From Gnetum montanum (taxonomy: Eukaryota > Streptophyta > Gnetopsida > Gnetales > Gnetaceae), in assembly GCA_015680685.1 (NCBI GenBank), contig MNCI01027417.1, positions 133,521-163,451 of the forward strand: a stretch of DNA of 29,931 nucleotides, written 5' to 3'. How positions within the stretch are numbered: the first letter of the stretch is position 1; every line of letters begins with the position of its first letter. Below, one piece after another: positions 20,301 through 29,650 of the stretch. The translations under genes and the position numbers were made by a program. The notes beneath the pieces were generated by a model that worked only from the letters and a program-made list of their open reading frames with translations, was not told where the DNA came from and made no database searches.

Positions 20301-23300
20301 AGCAGTTGAACAGCAGCATCCCAATCTCCACTCTTCTCAAGCAACCGAAGCTGGGAGTCAACTAGCTCTGAAATTTTCGGAGTTACCTTTGGAACATCTG
20401 GCTTGCCATATATATACCTGTTATTAAAAAAAAATGCGAACAAACATGTTAATAAAAGGCTAGCAAATACCAAACGAAGGCTACCAAAAAAAATTTCTAC
20501 ATTAAGGATGGTGTAGACTACAGAGTTTATAAAAGCACTGATTTTATAAGAGCTGAAATGTGGTGCTTAAGGAATAGAATGAAAAATACGGTGGTACATG
20601 TACACATGTTTTCAAGCACCTTTAATCAGTCATGAACCCTTAGTAAGCTATGTTAGCGTTTATCAATCTTCAATGATCCTATTATGGCAGAAAAAATAAG
20701 TAACATTTACATATTTTTATTGCAAAGTATAATAAAACAGACAGAGACGGATGGCCAAGGACCTGTCATGTTTTTTTGAGTCGAATGCAGTGGACACCTT
20801 AATTTTTCTTCTTTTTGCCAGATTGTGACCTTATCACAACCTATTGCATTGCTCATGACAACGTTGAAATATGTTCTTTTTCACATTTTCCAGATGCTAC
20901 AGCATTCCCCCTATTGCAATGCACAGAAGTCATAGGTCAGTTGTGTGAAAAATAGGCAAGGGCTTGGGAGGGCATCCTCCAGAAATGACACAACATCATA
21001 GCTCAGATGTTGTGGAAAGTAGACAAGAGTTTCCATATTAGGGATAAGTGTGGGTAAAGAAGTAAGTCCAGTGGCAAAGATTTCTGATGGCAACCTGGAA
21101 GATTGGCACTCTCACTAGAAAGACCTCTGAAATTGTTGACGCCATGACAAAACAAAGAATCAATATTGCCTACCTCCAAGAAACAAGATGGAAAGGGGAG
21201 AAAGCTGTAAATTTAGGAGAGGGTTACAAACCTTTCTATTCAGGAAAATTACAAGAACAGTGTCTTAGATGGTTTAGGCATGTGCAAATAGAATACAATG
21301 AACCTAGAAAAAAAGGTTGCTATATCATTGTTCCACAAAAGCTACTAAAAGAAAGGCCAAAAAAATGGGGAAAACAATTAAAACTGATCTAAAAAAATTG
21401 CAAATAAACAAAGATCTAGCTCTTCATAGAGGAGAATGATGAAAAAGAACTCATGTAGCTAACCCCATTTTGTTTAGACAATGCTAGGATGATGATGATT
21501 ATGACAAGGTTGAAGTAGCTCTTTTCTCTCATCGCAAGTATATTATGATTTGCAATCATATTTTGATACAATCACGGTAGGCTGGTGATGAGCATCAAGA
21601 GCCTTTGCCTCTTTGTTTTTTGACTATGTTTTGGGCTTCGTATTATGATATTTTTTCAATTTTTATTAATATTACATTTTGGCATCTTGGCCATACAACT
21701 TACTGATATGCCAACTCGGATTTTTGAAACTTTGAAGCCTTTTTTTCTTATATTTAAATGCCTCCTAGCTTTTAACTTGATTTTTTTTATCCATTCCTTT
21801 AGTTTACCTTTCTTCTAGGCATAGTAGGGCCTTGGTGATTTTTTTTTTCTTTTTTATGATCTCTTTAAGTCTACATCGAGATAGACTCTAACTCATAGGC
21901 AATTCTTTGAAATATCATAGCGGGAAGGAAGAAAGGATAAGACAGAACAGTACATAACAAGGCCACAATTCATTTTAAGAAAACCTGTCTTGATACTTGT
22001 GTTCTATATTTTTCTCGGCCGTTGGTTCTTTTATGGTGACTTGGCTTTAATAAAATTTGTCAGTCCTTGAAAGGTGACAATTTTCTTTGGTTGCCAATAC
22101 ATCATAGAAAGTGATATTCGCACAATGGGATTGCGATGGAGTAGCGATAAGCTCATAATGATCTCTGTTTTATTTGTATTAACAATTACAGTTAAATCAA
22201 ACTAGAGATGAAGTTGGAATGGATATTGCCACTTCGTCATGATTGCAATTGAGAATGCAATTTAACAAAAACAAATGCAACTATGATATATATTTTCTTG
22301 CTCAAACTCATTAGGTGTGAATCCCAATCATTCTTTCTTATGTTTTTAACCAGTTCGAGGCATTGGACTTTGACCTGTAACTTGGAAAAACAAATGGCTA
22401 AGACACTTACATTGATTTTCTTTCATTATATTAGGTTGAGGCTTGATACATTTAAGTTCTTCATTCTTGGAGCCCTACATGTATGAATGACACCTTCCCC
22501 TAAGTAAAACACTCAATTGATTAAAGGCTTCTCTAAAACATACAAATACAATTGTGCTTAATACATTTATGAAGGGGAGGAGCTAAGATTTTTAATGAAT
22601 AATATATAGAAGCAACTAGTTTTTCTACATTCTATCAACTTAAAAAATGCAACATGCAAATTCTTCCAACAAAACGCTCATTTCTAGTTCCTACGCAATC
22701 TTCTCATTCAAATATTCAAATTAAAAATCTATTATATGCTGCATAATTTCTACCCTCCCTATTGAAAGGTGAAATCCATATTTAAATGGTGAACTAAAAT
22801 AAAATATGACAAAAGGAGTGAAATAAAATTAACAATTCCTTCATATTTCAAGACTCTTATTTGGATGCTTTCAGTCACAAACTTGATTCTGCATGTGAAG
22901 AGGATTGGTAAGGATAATTTCTTATTCAAATACACTGTGCTAAACTGAATGTAAGAAATAATACCCAAAGGAAAGTCCATTTGCAAAATCTTGCAAAAAA
23001 AATTTTTTTTTATTAATAGAACTTTAGTACCCCAGGTAAACTGACACTACAAAGCAATGATTAAAAAGTTGGCAAAACAATTTTTTGGCTTCCTGAAAAT
23101 GCCAGAAAATTTAAAATGATGGCAGCCATTTTAAAAAATAAGTGGAAAAGTTGATTTATTTAAAAGGAACCATTTTGGAGGTTTCATATTCCACATCATA
23201 TGGATATGCATAATAAATAAAGACAGCACATTTAAACAAATACAAACATATAAACAAAACCATGTTGGGATAAAGCTAGGATGATAGTGATGATCAATAG

Positions 23301-26300
23301 ATCAAGTTGTAAACTAAATTATTATGATTCATTTGTCAAGGAAATCATGATCAAACAGTCAAAAAGATTGAACATGTTATCTTAATGTCTATTTGTAAGA
23401 TGTTCATAAAAAAGAAAAACATAGGACAACAACATAACTATGAATCAAGTGCATCTAGCAGTATGCTTTGTGTAGCTCCATCCTTTCTCCCCTTTAACCT
23501 CCTTCTATCCCATTAAGCTCCTTCGATTGTTTAATTAACTTTTATTAAATTTTGTTAACTTTGATTCAAATTGACTATAGCTAATATCTTATAACGATGA
23601 ATTTTGCTTTTGAAGTTTTTTCAGCCTAAATAAAACATAACTATTTTATAATATTATTTTCAATGAATTTTTCATAGAAGTCACCATTTTCACTACTTGT
23701 ATTTGTCTTTGCCAAATTTTCCAAAAAGTAGTTTAAATAAATTTTGCTGAATTGACAAATTTTTTATCTTGAAAAAGTTAATGATTTTCATTGAAGTGGC
23801 TAACAATTGCCAAGTTTTTAATCGCTGCTAGAAAGAGTAATTTAACTTCTATTAATCCTCTATAAACCCTGTTAATTTGGTAAACTAGAGCACATGAACC
23901 AAGTAACACATAGTCATGATTGTCCATGACTAAGTCCATATGGACTAATGATTCAGAAGGTATAAGAGAAGTGGAAGTGTGAAAGCACAAAATACATGCG
24001 CACACATGATATATAAAAAGATATATGTGAAATTCAAAATATAAAATGTATAAAGAAGCTAAGAAACCTTTGAAAAGTCATGTGATGATAAACAATAGTG
24101 AAGTTGCAGAATTCTAGAAAGACATCAAACTACATAAGGGTATTACAAATTATAAATACAAAGAAATTGAATGTAGTGAAGTAATAAAAGACTGTAATAA
24201 GTTTATGATCAACATACGACATCATGAATAAGCCATGAGTATCAAAAAATATCAGCATTAGTTATAGCCTAGGACCTTGGGGACTCCCTTACGTCCTTAG
24301 AAATTTAAAAACATTTGGAAATTTTCCCATTTTGGATGACTAAAACCTGACTACAGCTTTCCCTCTTACTTGTAGCAAGGTCACAGGAATACTTCCTTCA
24401 TAGCCATGAGTTAGCTACAGATCACAGTGTGATTGAAGTTGGCACTTCTGATAGAACTATCAAACAACCATGACTGGTGGTGCAGTTGTAGTGGTTGTTT
24501 TTCTTAAGTAGGGGAAACTACGGCTTCACCATGAACAATGATAGGATTGCAGAAGGAACATGCATGGTCTCATCTTTGTGGGCATTACTGGTGGTTGTTC
24601 TTGCGGTCCCATTTTGGGATTCAATGTCCACTTTGTTCTCTCTTCTCTCTCTGTGTGCTTATGTTCTCAAGCCACATTACTACACGTTACAAAATATGGT
24701 CTTTGGCCATTACATTATTTTAATAAATAATCCAAATCAATCTGTATTGTAATGCCAATAAGAGGCAGCTCAAGTGGTTAGCTCCTTGACTAACAAGGAT
24801 TTGTAAGCAGGGTTGCCAATTCAAGTAACACTCAAGGCATCATTATACTCCTCTATATAATTCTTCTAATGTATAATGTTGTTTATATGTCTTGGGGTGT
24901 ACTTGCAGTCAAACTGTTTCAAGTTCCAACACCCCCAACCTGTATTGTGACGTACCATACATATCCAAGCTAAACAGTTGCTAGCATGATGACTTCCAAA
25001 AAAGCCATGCAGTTTGCATTAAGCTTCCTACAAACTTGGCCCATATTGATACTAGTTATATTTAGTGGAATATTTGTGTACAAGACATACAATTTTAAAA
25101 GGTAATAATGATTTTTATCTGGAGATGATTTGAAACTACTATGGTTTCATATTATAAGAAAGAAGAAATTTATCTTTTATGTGATATTTCCTGTCCTTTT
25201 TGGTTCCCGTGTGTCTATTTAAAAAACAGTGTCTAAATTTAGAGAGATGGTTGTGGCACTTGAATAGGGGATATTGTTAGTCGTGCCTTTATCACACAGA
25301 TACAAATTGAGTCATCTTAATTTTCTCAAGAATCAACAACAGTCATTTGCTGATTAACAAATTAAAATCAATTCAATATAAATAGTTAAACAATAAATAT
25401 AATCTAATACCAAATGCAAAATTCCTATTTAAAGCTGAATGCAGCCAGGACTTCCTTAGACTTATCCACCAACCCAATATCATCGGCAAAGAGCATACAC
25501 CAAGGAATATTATCCTGAATTTCTTTAGTTTGCTTATCCATAATGATGGCAAACAATTAAGGGCTTAGAACAAATCCTTGGTATAGCTCCACCTTCACAA
25601 AAAAGTCTGTAGCATCTCAAAGTAATACGGCTAATGCATAAGAAATTGATGTATAAGTAAAATATACAACATGCAAAGCAGCTCAATGGTGTCCTAGTCC
25701 CTTGTTTCCAAAAGAAAGTAACTGCTATGAAGCGAATAAGGAATTGAATTAAGATACCATCGTAAATATAGGCCACTACCACCAACAACTATTGGTACAC
25801 GCCCTCTCTCAAGAATTTCCCTGGTTACTTTCCTTGCATCTCTAAAGTATCTCCCAACTGAATATTCTGCAACAAGTATAAATAAATACAAATTAAAAAC
25901 ACAAATAATTTCCTGCAAGACAAACAATTGCTTCTCTTCTACCAAACTGAGGAATATGGAGAGACTAACAAACACATGCAACAACAAATAAGAATCTCAG
26001 AATCCTAAGGCTCTAATCACATAGATTTAAACAACCATTTTGAAAAACAACACGAGTAATGTTTGCTTAGTTTTAAATCCACTTTGCAGATTTTCAACCA
26101 ACAAAATAACTTTGTTCCTTTTCTGAAAGCAAGGGCATTCATTCTCTTGTATGTAGTGGTCTTGCTAATTATAATCTGCCATTATGATTTGGCATGATTT
26201 ACCTTTCCTGGCACTTTAGAAATTATATGTTCAAATTTTCACAGGTTGAGTTAAACTGTTTGTACTGCATCTTATTATCATGATTGGATGTTGAACCTAA

Positions 26301-29300
26301 ATTAATTATACCTTTTAATTTACAAGAGCTGCTCAACTCTGATAACCTTACCCTGTCTATGCATACTGTTGTGTCCCAATTGTGCAAAACGCTTTTTCAG
26401 GTCTAAGCTGCTGGAAAGTTGGGAAGCTGTAGGTGCAGCCTGGATTTACATGTAAGTGATAGGACTGAATCCATTGTTTTCTTCCCTTTGTCATTGTTCT
26501 TGTGTTTTCTTTTGTTGTTTAATCCGTACAAGTGCTTTGCCAATCCTATATTCACATTTTGGTAGCATTATTTTCATGGTTGTAGCAATGCTGTATTCAT
26601 ATTTCCGGATGTCAATAATGTTCCTTTTGCAATGTTTTATTGCTTGCATTAATGGGGTTCTAATTCTCATAGTCATGTTAAATTTTGGGATTCTACAAGA
26701 AACAGATACATTAGGTGTACTAGTTATTTAGCCAGAGGATCCAGGTGATAACTCAGGCATCAAAAATCAGGGAAGTCTACAAAGGTTTTGTATGCTATTC
26801 GAAAGGTTTTGTTTATGTACCTATTTTATGTTTTGGGTCTAACTAGCCAACAAATCACAATCCTCTCATTTAGCTGTGTTATGTGCCTGTGTTATTATTT
26901 ACATCCCAAAATAAGCAATTGTATTGTAGTTTACATTGTATGTGTTCCATTACCTTCTGTTACTTATGAGTACAACTGCCACTTTGCCCCATCAAAATAC
27001 ATTGCAACTATATGAAAGCAACAAGAGACCCATCAATACAAATAGTAGAACATGGTAGAAAAGACAAAAATGGGTCATCAAGGGTAATCATCGAAAGGCC
27101 CAATGCTCATCCAACCAAGGACCTGGGAGGGCCAGTATATGGTTAGGCTTTTTGTTTTATATTTTGTAGGTACTAGTCCATCCCACATAAAAATTTGAAC
27201 AACTAAAAGGAATCAAGGTCCAGACTGTCAAACATTCAATCTTTCAATAATCAACTACCAACCATTTAGAACACATTAACAGTCTGGGGCCTAGGACTAG
27301 CCAAAAATTCATGTAAAGAAGTAGGAAAGATTCAAAAACAATTTCTATCAGATGAGTTCAAACTGACAGCTCAAGTGTTATATGTAATATGGTTATTAGA
27401 GGTTGGTATGCTATCACTAGAAGCTAAGGCAATGTACCAATTTCTAAGATACTATCAAAGCACTAAACATAGCGACAAAAAGGTTGGTATAATAGTGGAA
27501 AGATATGCTTGCAAAAATGAAGCATTCAGCATCCTAAGATAATAATGGGTTCTCAGAAGGCTCATGAGAATCTGAAAGAAATGGTTATTGACTAATGGTC
27601 CAAGAAAGCTGAAAAACAAACAAAGAAAAATAAAAGAACAAAAAACTCTTAAAGGACTAGATAAGGACACTTATACACTAATTTCTTCTATCCGGTACAC
27701 TAATACATAGTGATTAGCTAATGCTAAATTTTTTAATGCAGAAATCTCCATGCAACTGTACACATTGATTAACATAATCATAATAAGATCACATCATCTT
27801 AGAATTAAAACCAAAAGATGGAAAAATGTTTACCAAACAGATTGAGAATGTAAATTATGTCTATTACAAATAATATAGGATGGATGCGTTTTGCAGTTAA
27901 CATTTCAGATACAAAGGGAATATTGCTAGTTAACCTTTGTAAAAGATGCAAAGTATTTAACATCGAAACTGGAATCTTTATTACCTCTGAATTATTAAAC
28001 ATATAGGAAAGGTGAAAAATACATGGAATGAAATTCAAAAACTTCATTTACAAACTTGCCAGTAACTTTGGGCAAGTTTGAAACAAATTTATAAAATGAA
28101 GGCCATTAATATTTCATTTGCTTAAATATGCCCAGTTTTGGTCTATTGCAGAAACAGGTAGTATTGATCATTAACATATCACCATTGGTATTAGAGCAAT
28201 ATCTTAAAGATATGCTCAAACTATGAAAATATTTAATAAACAATAACCCTTGAATCTTGGTATCATAACATGTCGTGAGGTCAGTCCTATTCAATATTTT
28301 CTTTATCATTTTTTTAAAAAACTCTTCTCCATTCTAGATATTTCCTTAAAAATTCCTTTCTTATTTTCTGTCATCATCATTATTATATCTTAAAATTTTC
28401 CTTGAAATGCAGACCTGTCAATGTCATCTAAAAGTCCCTGCAGCAGTTTTGTAAAGGTTAATTCTATGAATCCACCTGTTAAATAATCCTGAAGGGAATA
28501 GGTGCCCAATAATGTAAATACAGGACTGCAAACACCCTAGATTATAACAAAAAGAACACAGTACTTCTCTTGTGGAAGACTTCTAGCTCTGAAGCCTTGT
28601 TTAACTGTGGCAATGCAAATATAACCAGATAGGACCACAGAACTATGCCCAATATGAATTGGAATATCACATAAATAATTAATAACTACAATGAGATATA
28701 CAGTTATATGCAAGGATTCAGTTACATAGAATTACTAGACCTAACAAGAGAGTGAACATGTCCTTCAAAGAACTTACTAACAGGTTACGTCCAAAGGACT
28801 ATTAAACAGAATTGCCAATCATCCATTGATTTTTTCAGCAATAAGGTATGATTCAGAGGAAAATGAGACATGAACATCAGAAATATATACTATGAAAAGT
28901 AAAGCTAATTTAAATTCTCTGCACAAATATAGCAAAAATTTTCCCCGTCTACGCTGTATATATAGACCTATGGTTGAACTGCTCATTAAAATTTTAATGT
29001 TTGAATTGCAGATTCTATAAATCGTCAGATCACCATCCAACTGTGCTTCATCTTTTGTACTAAATTATAATATTCTACCCTATAGACCATGAACATTGTG
29101 GTCTGGATGATCCATACAATTTTTAAACTATTATTTACATCCATAAACAACAGACAAATGCACGTGCATGCTCAGATAAATGTAAAAGCCAATTAAACGA
29201 TCTAAAATACCTTCTAAAGGATGTAAAATGTCAATTAAATGATGTGGTATTCCCTGCAAAACGAGAAACTGAAAGTATTGATATTTATCATTTCATCTCA

Positions 29301-29504
29301 AATTTTGAACAGAAATATCAGTGACACAACCAAACGTAAAATTCTCTATATTTGGATAACCATATTACCATGCTGATAATAAAGAGGGAAAAGAAAACAT
29401 AAAATGTGTAAATTACAGACAAATACAAAACTGAAAAAAAAATTCCTTGCCTTCCGATCTTGTAAAGGAGTTTTTGCAGATCCAATATCCAAACCTTTAT
29501 AAAC
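14260..29504 (-). CDS. IPT9: tRNA dimethylallyltransferase IPT9, partial (10 exons, 5' end outside the window)
   Basis: This is the plant IPT9-type tRNA isopentenyltransferase (MiaA family). It transfers a dimethylallyl group from DMAPP to A37 of tRNAs reading UNN codons; turnover of such tRNA supplies cis-zeatin cytokinins. Exons on the minus strand: 29451-29504, 29211-29253, 25758-25866, 20219-20417, 19843-20062, 18545-18639, 17491-17585, 15338-15413, 14420-14553, 14260-14332. They join in phase to 365 residues plus TAG. Landmarks in order: VYKGLDIGSAK, PHHLIDILHP, GRVPIVVGGSGLYLRWY, YGKPDVPK, RNDWYRLRRALEI, FDFLCIFLS, SRAIGYQQAM, NYARRQVIWFRNEP, HFVKTTECAPVLEWIK. Residue-by-residue order follows Arabidopsis IPT9 as I recall it, with few length differences. 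The first roughly 100 residues (transit region, P-loop GPTGAGKS, ADS motif) are missing because they lie past the right edge. No coding stop or frameshift is seen, so the gene appears functional. Confidence 0.95.
14420..14553 (-). CDS. IPT9: IPT9 exon i (GRLIEVISDAYKG to LKRYHTEN)
   Basis: 134 bp, acceptor AATTACAG, donor ACAG|GTATAA. This is the more variable C-terminal extension, ending LKRYHTENR, the counterpart of LKGYRSKNR in Arabidopsis IPT9. Confidence 0.88.
15338..15413 (-). CDS. IPT9: IPT9 exon h (NYARRQVIWFRNEP)
   Basis: 76 bp, acceptor TATTTCAG, donor CTG|GTTGGT. It encodes NYARRQVIWFRNEPLFHWLD, the (N/T)YAKRQxTWFR signature near the C-terminus of the catalytic domain. Confidence 0.92.
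16604..16630. repeat. (AAAG)n microsatellite
   Basis: About six perfect AAGA/GAAA units occur inside an IPT9 intron. Confidence 0.85.
17311..17440 (-). mobile_element. Possible SINE of a second family
   Basis: On the minus strand it begins GGAGTGATGGTGAGGTGCTT, has a B-box-like GGTTCAAGCTTGGG, and ends GGGTGCTGGCCC followed by a T-rich tail TTTTGTTTTTT. A similar head occurs on the minus strand at 3231-3265 (GGAGTGATGGTCAGGTG and GGTGCTTGTTTCTC). The target-site duplication is unclear. Confidence 0.4.
17491..17585 (-). CDS. IPT9: IPT9 exon g (AMKFLHNCR to FQTSS)
   Basis: 95 bp, acceptor ATGGCAG, donor CTAG|GTGAGA. It encodes AMKFLHNCRKAGGVC and EFVQFLSDFQTSS and ends in phase 2; the split Arg codon is completed by the next exon. 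Confidence 0.9.
18545..18639 (-). CDS. IPT9: IPT9 exon f (LLAEASWLLDMGI to RAIGYQQ)
   Basis: 95 bp, acceptor TTTTTAG, donor CAG|GTATGC. It encodes CSGLLAEASWLLDMGI and SRAIGYQQ, the conserved AIGYRQ motif of MiaA enzymes. Confidence 0.9.
19843..20062 (-). CDS. IPT9: IPT9 exon e (AAGVPKKAF to QRCEEMVK)
   Basis: 220 bp, phase 0 to phase 1, acceptor ATCACAG, donor AAAG|GTGATG. It contains FDFLCIFLSRKRTSLYQIID, matching the DYDFLCFFLS region of Arabidopsis IPT9. A second possible donor a little downstream (at AAG|GTTTGA) would break the frame with the next exon. Confidence 0.9.
20219..20417 (-). CDS. IPT9: IPT9 exon d (YGKPDVPK to RRALEIIK)
   Basis: 199 bp, acceptor TAATAACAG, donor AAG|GTTAGA. 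It encodes YIYGKPDVPK, a DWDAAVQLLLKAGDP segment typical of IPT9, and RNDWYRLRRALEIIK, the counterpart of the bacterial MiaA motif that contacts tRNA. Confidence 0.93.
21080..21501 (+). mobile_element. RTE-type LINE, internally deleted
   Basis: The 5' part encodes the start of an RTE endonuclease: ATWKIGTLTRKTSEIVDAM, then INIAYLQETRWKGEKA. The family has ATWN at the first motif, so the catalytic Asn is Lys here; the Glu of QET is kept. After about residue 54 the reading jumps to LRWFRHVQ and a GRPKK-like end, sequences that normally lie at the far C-terminus of the RTE polyprotein. Most of the endonuclease and the whole reverse transcriptase are therefore missing. A further stretch in a shifted frame reads DLKKLQINKDLALHRGE and then KRTHVANP, and the element ends with an ATGATGATG-type run (about 21488-21500), typical of RTE tails. 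It lies antisense to IPT9. Confidence 0.82.
24751..24939 (+). mobile_element. SINE-like element with 9-bp target-site duplication
   Basis: A 189-bp element lies between direct repeats CTGTATTGT at 24742-24750 and 24940-24948. The head GAGGCAGCTCAAGTGGTTAGC is an A-box-like tRNA sequence and CCAATTCAAGTAACAC holds the B-box position. The body carries CTCAAGGCATCATTATA and TCTTGGGGTGTACTTG, and the 3' end is AGTTCCAACACCCCCAAC. It shares body and 3' end with the copy at 2742-2856 but has a different 5' head from those at 2945 and 11344. Confidence 0.82.
25443..25610 (-). pseudogene. RTE LINE reverse-transcriptase fragment
   Basis: Minus-strand translation gives VELYQGFVLSP, a stop, LFAIIMDKQTKEIQDNIPWC and MLFADDIGLVDKSKEV. 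This matches the VGLHQGSALSPYLF and WCMLFADDIVLVDE blocks of plant RTE reverse transcriptases. The FADD catalytic motif is intact at 25479-25490, but the in-frame TAA and short length make it a fossil. It lies about 150 bp inside the intron from IPT9 exon c and in the same orientation as the gene. Confidence 0.85.
25758..25866 (-). CDS. IPT9: IPT9 exon c (YSVGRYF to GGSGLYLR)
   Basis: 109 bp, acceptor TTGTTGCAG, donor CGATG|GTATCT. It encodes YSVGRYFRDARKVTREI and RVPIVVGGSGLYLR. The Trp codon is split across the donor and completed by the G that begins the next exon. The usual GGTGLY motif has Ser for Thr. Confidence 0.93.
25867..29210 (-). other. IPT9 intron (3344 bp)
   Basis: AT-rich GT-AG intron between exons b and c. 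I find no recognisable gene or mobile element in it, although the segments around 27040-27160 and 28390-28640 are less AT-rich than the rest and could be old insertions. Confidence 0.75.
29211..29253 (-). CDS. IPT9: IPT9 exon b (GIPHHLIDILHPLE)
   Basis: A 43-bp exon between TTTTGCAG and GTATTT. It encodes the invariant PHHLID block and ends in phase 1, which matches the start of the next exon. It is short enough to be skipped by automated annotation. Confidence 0.9.
29254..29450 (-). other. IPT9 GC-AG intron (197 bp)
   Basis: The donor is AAG|GCAAGG and the acceptor TTTTGCAG|GG. Coding sequence on both sides joins in phase 0 to give LQDRK|GIPHHL, as in other plant IPT9 proteins. No in-frame GT donor nearby would keep the protein intact. 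The GC donor fits the usual strong AG|GCAAG pattern of this minor class spliced by the major spliceosome. Confidence 0.82.
29451..29504 (-). CDS. IPT9: IPT9 exon a (VYKGLDIGSAK)
   Basis: 18 codons, phase 0 at both ends, following an acceptor AACTATAG. It encodes the VYxGLDIGSAK block that follows the ADS(V)Q motif of the substrate-binding region. The donor is AAG|GCAAGG, a GC instead of GT. Confidence 0.87.
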
Positions 29505-29650
29505 CTATAGTTCAAAAAATAAAGAAGAATTTAAACAAAAGCCAATAAAATATGTCACAATATGCACATTGATAAGTGTAGAAATTATTTTGTAGCTGTA
29601 AAAGGATGATATGAAGCACTTAAAGTTGAAAATTGTACATTAATATTGCC

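Larger units (their letters stand above)
20418..25757 (-). other. IPT9 large intron (5340 bp) with retroelement fragments
   Basis: GT-AG intron between the exon ending LR and the exon starting YIYGK. It holds an internally deleted RTE LINE on the plus strand, a SINE with a target-site duplication, an RTE reverse-transcriptase fragment on the minus strand, and a short quasi-palindrome at 23110-23135. The remainder (21502-24750) is AT-rich and featureless to me. Confidence 0.85.

Noticed and set aside
23110-23135. Quasi-palindrome TTTAAAATG..GGC/GCCATTTTAAA in the large IPT9 intron
   Set aside because: It is short, AT-rich and interrupted. It may be a MITE trace, but there is no flanking duplication to support that.
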